Source of the DNA: Leucobacter viscericola
Lineage (GTDB): Bacteria; Actinomycetota; Actinomycetes; Actinomycetales; Microbacteriaceae
Direction of reading: 5' to 3'
DNA length: 64,000 bases
Assembly (NCBI RefSeq): GCF_011299575.1
Contig: NZ_CP049863.1
Location: 3,100,001-3,164,000 of the forward strand
Positions 63,635 to 64,000 of the stretch are shown piece after piece; position 1 is the first letter of the stretch, and each line of letters starts with the position of its first letter. The notes under the pieces were generated by a model. That model was not told the origin of the DNA and made no database searches. It saw nothing but the letters and a program-made list of their open reading frames with translations. A program made the translations under genes and the position numbers.

Positions 63635-64000
63635 TTTGCACCGTGCCAGGAATCAGGCCAGCCAGTCGCAGGATCCGCACAGCGACAGGATTGTGCTGCG
63701 GAAGCGCCGTGCCATCGGTTTTGCTGTTGCTGCGTCCACCGATAGATAGTGGGCCGAGCGAGACCGGCACGTCACCCAATGTGATGGTTGCTTCGTCGCC
63801 GTGCTCGGCGCGGTACTCGGCTTGCGCGCACGTCGCGTCACGCAGCGCTTCGATCACATGCGGCTCGGTAGGTGCACCGTCGTGATCGACACGGTAGATC
63901 GCAGTGAGGAGCATTTCGTCGACCTCTAGCGAGGCATCGCGGAGAAGACGAGCCGCACCCTCAGGCGCTTCTTTCACGTCAAGCCAAGAGGCGTAATCGG
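63627..64000 (-). CDS. Head-tail adaptor, partial (5' end beyond window)
   Basis: The frame stays open to the right edge as DYASWLDVKEAPEGAARLLR, so the GTG at 63977 is not the start. Later AIYRVDHDGAPTEPHVIEAL and AVRILRLAGLIPG match gp6-type connectors. Remaining head, portal and terminase genes must lie outside. Confidence 0.75.
   Translation of the reverse strand, partial: DYASWLDVKEAPEGAARLLRDASLEVDEMLLTAIYRVDHDGAPTEPHVIEALRDATCAQAEYRAEHGDEATITLGDVPVSLGPLSIGGRSNSKTDGTALPQHNPVAVRILRLAGLIPGTVQNA

Noticed and set aside
63977..64000. Start codon GTG at 63977 for the last gene
   Set aside because: The frame remains open to the window edge with family-like residues upstream (YASWLDV), so the gene is truncated by the window.

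Overview
The window comes from a high-GC Gram-positive genome, most likely a member of the Microbacteriaceae (Leucobacter-like; inferred from gene content and the SLH-domain style, not proven). It opens inside a 23S rRNA gene followed by 5S rRNA. It then runs through a core block whose order matches the well-known actinobacterial Rv1691-Rv1713 neighbourhood: RGG-rich TPR protein, HAD phosphatase, small spacer protein, tlyA, nadK, recN, (AI-2E permease), pyrG, Nudix ADP-ribose pyrophosphatase, xerD, (LRR/SLH surface protein), parA, scpA, scpB, rluB, tyrA, cmk, der. Most of these genes overlap by 4-16 bases, so they look translationally coupled. Their roles are ribosome and tRNA-linked maturation, DNA repair, nucleotide supply and chromosome resolution/condensation.

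From 24.4 to 32.3 kb is a less conserved host segment. It holds a DUF559/Vsr-fold nuclease-like gene bracketed by two long related palindromes, a two-gene membrane-protein unit including a 57-residue peptide, a TetR/MFS efflux pair with a clear 28-bp dyad operator, an RraA-family protein, a YhhN/TMEM86-family membrane enzyme, a Nudix-NYN fusion convergently overlapping it, a frameshifted yjdM/phnA-like gene and a PPOX-family flavoprotein.

From tRNA-Pro(GGG) at 32.3 kb to the right edge is a siphovirus-type prophage that runs off the window. Left to right: tyrosine integrase, ImmA-like protease, DUF732 lipoprotein and repressor on the minus strand. A divergent switch with apparently leaderless promoters separates these from a rightward early region of about 40 mostly tiny genes (Cro-like, Xis-like, antirepressor, RusA, RecE-like exonuclease, replication protein, SSB, many zinc-ribbon microproteins, SRAP). 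At the early/late junction sits a small heat-shock protein gene under a perfect CIRCE operator, i.e. likely wired to the host HrcA heat-shock circuit. The leftward late operon then runs, in transcription order from the right edge: head-tail connectors, tail terminator, major tail protein, tail chaperones with a CCCAAAA programmed -1 frameshift, tape measure, distal tail and fibre proteins, M23 endolysin (with an apparent internal start giving a free C-terminal domain) and two membrane lysis proteins.

Most notable: the palindrome-flanked nuclease gene, the CIRCE-controlled prophage Hsp20, the endolysin internal start, minus-strand genes embedded in the rightward early operon, an 18-bp tandem-repeat beta-helix gene, and several genes under 60 codons found by reading the sequence. 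All functional names rest on motif recognition by eye; no database search was possible.
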